DNA from: Comamonadaceae bacterium
Lineage (GTDB): Bacteria; Pseudomonadota; Gammaproteobacteria; Burkholderiales; Burkholderiaceae_C
Reading direction: 5' to 3'
NCBI GenBank assembly: GCA_947460165.1
Contig: CANHKH010000102.1
Span: 1-9,336 of the forward strand
Length of the DNA: 9,336 bases
In this document: positions 6,415 through 9,336 of the stretch, piece after piece
Layout of the letters: each line of letters starts with the position of its first letter
Numbering within the stretch: position 1 is the stretch's first letter
The notes under the pieces: model-generated
Told to the model about the DNA's origin: nothing
What the model saw: the letters and a program-made list of their open reading frames with translations, nothing else
Databases searched by the model: none
Program-made: the position numbers and the translations under genes

Positions 6415-7389
6415 ATGCAACGCAGAACATGCAACACACTCCTGGCCGTCACAGGCCTGGCCCTGACCATGGCGGCCCCCGCTGCCTGGGCGGCCTGGCC
6501 CGACGGCAAACCCATCAGCATCGTTGTGCCCTACGCCCCGGGCGGAACAGCTGATGCGCTGGCACGTCTGATCGGCCAGCACCTCGGCCCCAAACTCGGC
6601 ACCTCGGTTGTGGTGGTCAATAAGGCGGGCGCCAGCGGCGTCATTGGTGCGCAATTTGTGACACATGCGGCCGCTGACGGTTTCACCATGTTGTACGACG
6701 CCACTCCGTTTTCCATCAACCCGCATCTGCAAAAGCTGCCCTACGACGCCGACAAAGACCTGATCCCGGTGACCCAGGTGGGCGTGACGCCCATGCTGAT
6801 GACCGTGCCCAAGGCGTCTCCTTTCGATTCGGCAGCTGACCTGATCAAGGCGGGCAAGGCCGCACCGGGCAAGTTGACGTTTTCTTCGGGTGGTCAGGGC
6901 ACGGTGCAGTTCATGGCGCCCGAGCTGATGAACCAGGCGGCGGGCGTAAACATGCTGCACATCCCTTACAAGAGTGGTGGCCTGGCCATCACCGGTACCA
7001 TCGCGGGCGAGGTGGACATGGGCTTTTTCAACCTACCCGCCATCAGCAGCCACGTCAAAGCGGGCACTCTCAAGGCGCTGGCCATCACCTCGGCCCAGCG
7101 TCACCCTTTGTTCCCCGATGTGCCCACCGTGGCCGAAGTGATCGGAAAGCCCTATGAGTCCTTTGAATGGAATGGCATCTTTTTGCCACGCGGCACCCCT
7201 TCCGACATCGTCAACCGCCTCAACGCTGCACTGCGTGACGTCTTGGCCACACCCGAAATCAAGGCCCGGTTTGACAGCTTGGGCTCACGCATCGTGGCCT
7301 CCTCGCCCGAAGACTTTCGCAAGTACCTTACGGCTGAATCGGGTCGCTGGGCTGCAACGGTCAAGGCCGCAGGCATCAAGAAAGAATAA
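6415..7389 (+). CDS. Bug/TctC-family periplasmic substrate-binding protein 3
   Basis: The 324-residue protein has a signal peptide at 1-26 (Arg3-Arg4, hydrophobic core, cut at AWA-AWP). The mature start WPDGKPISIVVPYAP leads into the loop PGGTADALAR (42-51), shifted by one residue relative to the other copies (GGTAD instead of GGxTD). HIPYKS (182-187) has Ser where the others have Gly, and the segment GTLKALAITSAQR replaces the usual GKLRALAVTS. These differences at positions near the binding cleft suggest a ligand distinct from proteins 1, 2 and 4. An aromatic and Met-rich stretch TMLYDATPFSINPHL occupies the second loop. A strong ribosome site supports the ATG. It heads the third part of the operon (two Bug proteins, then a lactonase). 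Confidence 0.95.
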   Translation: MQRRTCNTLLAVTGLALTMAAPAAWAAWPDGKPISIVVPYAPGGTADALARLIGQHLGPKLGTSVVVVNKAGASGVIGAQFVTHAAADGFTMLYDATPFSINPHLQKLPYDADKDLIPVTQVGVTPMLMTVPKASPFDSAADLIKAGKAAPGKLTFSSGGQGTVQFMAPELMNQAAGVNMLHIPYKSGGLAITGTIAGEVDMGFFNLPAISSHVKAGTLKALAITSAQRHPLFPDVPTVAEVIGKPYESFEWNGIFLPRGTPSDIVNRLNAALRDVLATPEIKARFDSLGSRIVASSPEDFRKYLTAESGRWAATVKAAGIKKE

Positions 7390-7401
7390 AGGCTGCTTCC
7401 T

Positions 7402-8379
7402 ATGAATACATTGCAAATTCCAGCCAGCCTGGCCGCCGCTGCACTGATGGGCCTGGCTGTCTCCAGCGCCGGGGCGCAAGCCTGGCCCAGCAAGCCCGTG
7501 CGCATCGTTGTCGGCTTCTCGGCGGGTGGCCCCACCGATATGCTGGCCCGTGCTTTTGCCGAGCACGCCTCGCGTGCGCTGGGCCAGAGCGTCATTGTTG
7601 ACAACAAGCCTGGCGCAAACACCATTCTGGCTGCTGAAGCGGTGGCGTCTGCCCCTGCCGACGGTTATACCCTGCTCATGGGCGCGACCAACCACACCAT
7701 GATTCCGGCGCTCTACAGCGCTCGTGTCAAATTCGATGCGGTGCGCTCCTTTGCGCCGATTTGCACCCTGGCGGTGAGCCCGACGGTGCTAGTGACCGGC
7801 CCGGGCATAACGGCCAAAACACTGGGTATGTTCATACAGCAGGTGCGCGAAGCACCAGGCAAGCGCAGCTACGGCACGCCAGGTGTTGGCAGCTCGGGCC
7901 ACTTTGCTACCGAGCAATTTTTGCGCATGACTGGTCTGAGCATGAACCACATTCCCTACAAAGGCGCTGCTCAGGTTGTGACCGATGTGATGGGCGGCCA
8001 GCTCGACAGCTCGTTTGCCACGCTGGGCTCGGTGCTGCCGCAGGTGCAGGCAGGCAAGCTCAGTGCGCTGGCCGTGGCTTCGCCACGCCGCTCGTCTTTG
8101 TTGCCCAATGTCCCGACTTTTACCGAAGCCGGAGTCAAAGGCTACCTGGCCGATGCCTGGTACGGCCTACTGGCCCCCGCAGGCACACCAGCCACCGTGC
8201 TGCAGGCACTGGAGAAAGCCGCCAGACAATTCTCCGAGCAAGTAGATACGGCAGCCAAACTTCAAAGTCTGGGCATGGAGCCACAAAGCAGCTGCCGCGA
8301 CGTTTTTAGAGCCGACATGGAGCGTGATGTGAAGGCCTACACCCAACTGGCCCGCGAGCTCGACCTCAAGGCAGAATAA
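7402..8379 (+). CDS. Bug/TctC-family periplasmic substrate-binding protein 4
   Basis: The 325-residue protein follows Bug protein 3 after 12 bp. Residues 1-25 look like a signal peptide (hydrophobic Leu/Ala core, cut at AGA-QAW), but there is no Lys or Arg before Lys31, unusual for a Sec signal. No ATG, GTG or TTG start lies upstream in frame before the in-frame TAA that ends the preceding gene. Hallmarks are WPSKPVRIVVGFSAGGPTDMLAR with loop SAGGPTD (40-46), HIPYKGAA (183-190) and KLSALAVASPRR. It carries Cys at 121 and near the C-terminus that the other three mature proteins lack at these places. AAAGG at 7388-7392 with a nine-base spacer is a moderate ribosome site. Adjacent placement with Bug protein 3 shows the two are made together despite low similarity. 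Confidence 0.94.
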   Translation: MNTLQIPASLAAAALMGLAVSSAGAQAWPSKPVRIVVGFSAGGPTDMLARAFAEHASRALGQSVIVDNKPGANTILAAEAVASAPADGYTLLMGATNHTMIPALYSARVKFDAVRSFAPICTLAVSPTVLVTGPGITAKTLGMFIQQVREAPGKRSYGTPGVGSSGHFATEQFLRMTGLSMNHIPYKGAAQVVTDVMGGQLDSSFATLGSVLPQVQAGKLSALAVASPRRSSLLPNVPTFTEAGVKGYLADAWYGLLAPAGTPATVLQALEKAARQFSEQVDTAAKLQSLGMEPQSSCRDVFRADMERDVKAYTQLARELDLKAE

Positions 8380-8386
8380 GCCCACC

Positions 8387-9307
8387 ATGTTCCTTCTGAA
8401 TCCGCCCGCCGTTCGTCCTTTGGAGCTCTTCAGTTCCATGCCCGAAAAATACCGTAATACCGGTGTGAGCAGCCTCTGGGCTGACGTCAACATGCCTGGC
8501 AGGCAGCTGGACTCCTTTTTGGAGGGGCCGGTGTTCGACGCGCAGGGCAACCTGTTCGTCACCGACATCCCCTTCGGTCGGGTTTTCCGGATCAGCCCGC
8601 AAGGCCATTGGGATTTGGTGGCTCAATGGGACGGCGAGCCCAACGGCATGAAGTTCTTGAACCCCGGGCAGTTGCTGGTCACCGACTACCGCAACGGTCT
8701 GGTGGTGCTCGACATTCAAAGCGGCCAGGTGCGCCCATTTATGGAGCGGCGCAACAGCGAAAGCTTCAAAGGCGTCAACGACCTGGTTTTCGACTCGCGC
8801 GGCAACCTGTACTTTACCGACCAAGGGCAAACCGGCCTGCACGACCCGACAGGCCGCGTGTACCGCCTGGCCCCCGATGGGCGGCTGGATATGCTGCTGG
8901 GCAATGTGCCCAGCCCCAACGGCGTCGTGTTGTCCAACGACGAGCGTTTTTTATTCGTGGCGGCTACCCGGGGCAATTGCGTCTGGCGGATGCCTTTGAT
9001 GGCCGACGGCAGTGTGTCCAAGGCAGGGCAATTTTTCACTTCCTACGGCCCCAGCGGCCCAGACGGACTGGCCATGGACGAGATAGGCCGCCTGTTGGTA
9101 GCCAACCCAGGTCTGGCCTATGTCTGGGTGCTCAGTCCTCGAGCAGAGCCTGAAGAGGTGTTGGTTGGCCCAACGGGCTCCTCCATCACCAATCTGGCTT
9201 TTGGCGGTGCCGACCGAAAAATATTGTTCTGTACAGATTCGACCCATGGAAACATCATGCGCATCGAAATGACTGTGGCAGGTACACCCTTAAATCAAAA
9301 CAAATAA
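8387..9307 (+). CDS. SMP-30/gluconolactonase/LRE-family lactonase
   Basis: The 306-residue protein is a six-bladed beta-propeller of the SMP-30/gluconolactonase family (COG3386), calcium- or zinc-dependent enzymes that hydrolyse sugar-acid and other lactones. The metal ligands are visible: Glu46 (FLEGPVFD), Asn178 (SPNGVVLS) and Asp226 (GPDGLAMD), matching Glu18/Asn154/Asp204 of human SMP-30; Asn131 (GVNDLVFD) matches the substrate-site Asn. Repeated blade motifs DxxGNLYFTD and the conserved FTDQGQTGLHDPTGRVYRL (143-161) place it in a well-conserved bacterial/fungal subgroup. There is no signal peptide, so it is cytoplasmic. ATG 8387 is seven bases after the Bug protein 4 stop; an internal Met18 (8438) is an alternative, closer to the conserved MPEKYR start. 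As the last gene in view it gives a second lactonase to the operon. Confidence 0.94.
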   Translation: MFLLNPPAVRPLELFSSMPEKYRNTGVSSLWADVNMPGRQLDSFLEGPVFDAQGNLFVTDIPFGRVFRISPQGHWDLVAQWDGEPNGMKFLNPGQLLVTDYRNGLVVLDIQSGQVRPFMERRNSESFKGVNDLVFDSRGNLYFTDQGQTGLHDPTGRVYRLAPDGRLDMLLGNVPSPNGVVLSNDERFLFVAATRGNCVWRMPLMADGSVSKAGQFFTSYGPSGPDGLAMDEIGRLLVANPGLAYVWVLSPRAEPEEVLVGPTGSSITNLAFGGADRKILFCTDSTHGNIMRIEMTVAGTPLNQNK

Positions 9308-9336
9308 GACAAAATCTATGTTCATATGCACAGGCA
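9308..9336. other. AT-rich 3' tail after the last gene; no gene recognised
   Basis: The 29 bases after the lactonase stop are AT-rich. ATG triplets at 9318 and 9325 have no ribosome site and too little sequence follows to judge. There is no stem-loop terminator within the window, so whether the operon continues cannot be decided. Confidence 0.5.

Noticed and set aside
7761..8309. 182-codon plus-strand frame within Bug protein 4, and a similar 181-codon frame at 8608-9153 within the lactonase
   Set aside because: Both are out-of-frame with genes that show complete family motifs; composition is Arg/Gln/Gly-rich as expected for shadows.
9318..9336. Possible start of a further gene at ATG 9318 or 9325
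   Set aside because: No ribosome site and only a few codons before the window ends.

Overview
The window reads as a chromosomal catabolic locus from a betaproteobacterium, most likely order Burkholderiales (Comamonadaceae-like). The grounds are GC-rich coding sequence, tight gene packing, and four periplasmic solute-binding proteins of the Bug/TctC type, a family greatly expanded in Bordetella, Cupriavidus, Polaromonas, Variovorax and relatives. Genus cannot be fixed from the sequence alone.

Layout. Positions 1-670 hold the minus-strand 5' part of an IclR-family regulator whose C-terminus lies beyond the window edge. A 95-bp divergent intergenic region (671-765) carries a perfect 16-bp palindrome over the regulator's start codon, a third copy of the same half-site, and plausible overlapping promoters. 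From 766 to 9307 nine plus-strand genes follow with gaps of 39 bp or less, consistent with one operon: Bug protein 1, LigI-like amidohydrolase, Bug protein 2, RraA-family protein, D-2-hydroxyacid dehydrogenase, cyclase-family metal hydrolase, Bug protein 3, Bug protein 4, SMP-30/gluconolactonase-like lactonase. The last 29 bp hold no recognisable gene.

How the genes may work together (inference). The IclR protein probably senses a pathway compound and controls the divergent operon and itself. The Bug proteins would capture organic acids in the periplasm for tripartite tricarboxylate transporters whose membrane subunits (TctA/TctB) are not in this window. Inside the cell, three hydrolase types that often act on lactones, cyclic esters or amides (amidohydrolase, cyclase family, SMP-30), an RraA-type aldolase/decarboxylase relative and an NAD-dependent 2-hydroxyacid dehydrogenase would convert the acid to central metabolites. 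A LigI-like plus RraA-like pair recalls the protocatechuate 4,5-cleavage/gallate route, but the usual hydratase and ring-cleavage dioxygenase are absent and the RraA protein has a Thr at a usually acidic metal-site position. The substrate is therefore unknown, and this enzyme set with four binding proteins is the most interesting aspect of the window.

No RNA genes, insertion sequences, CRISPR arrays, attachment sites or clear terminators were seen.
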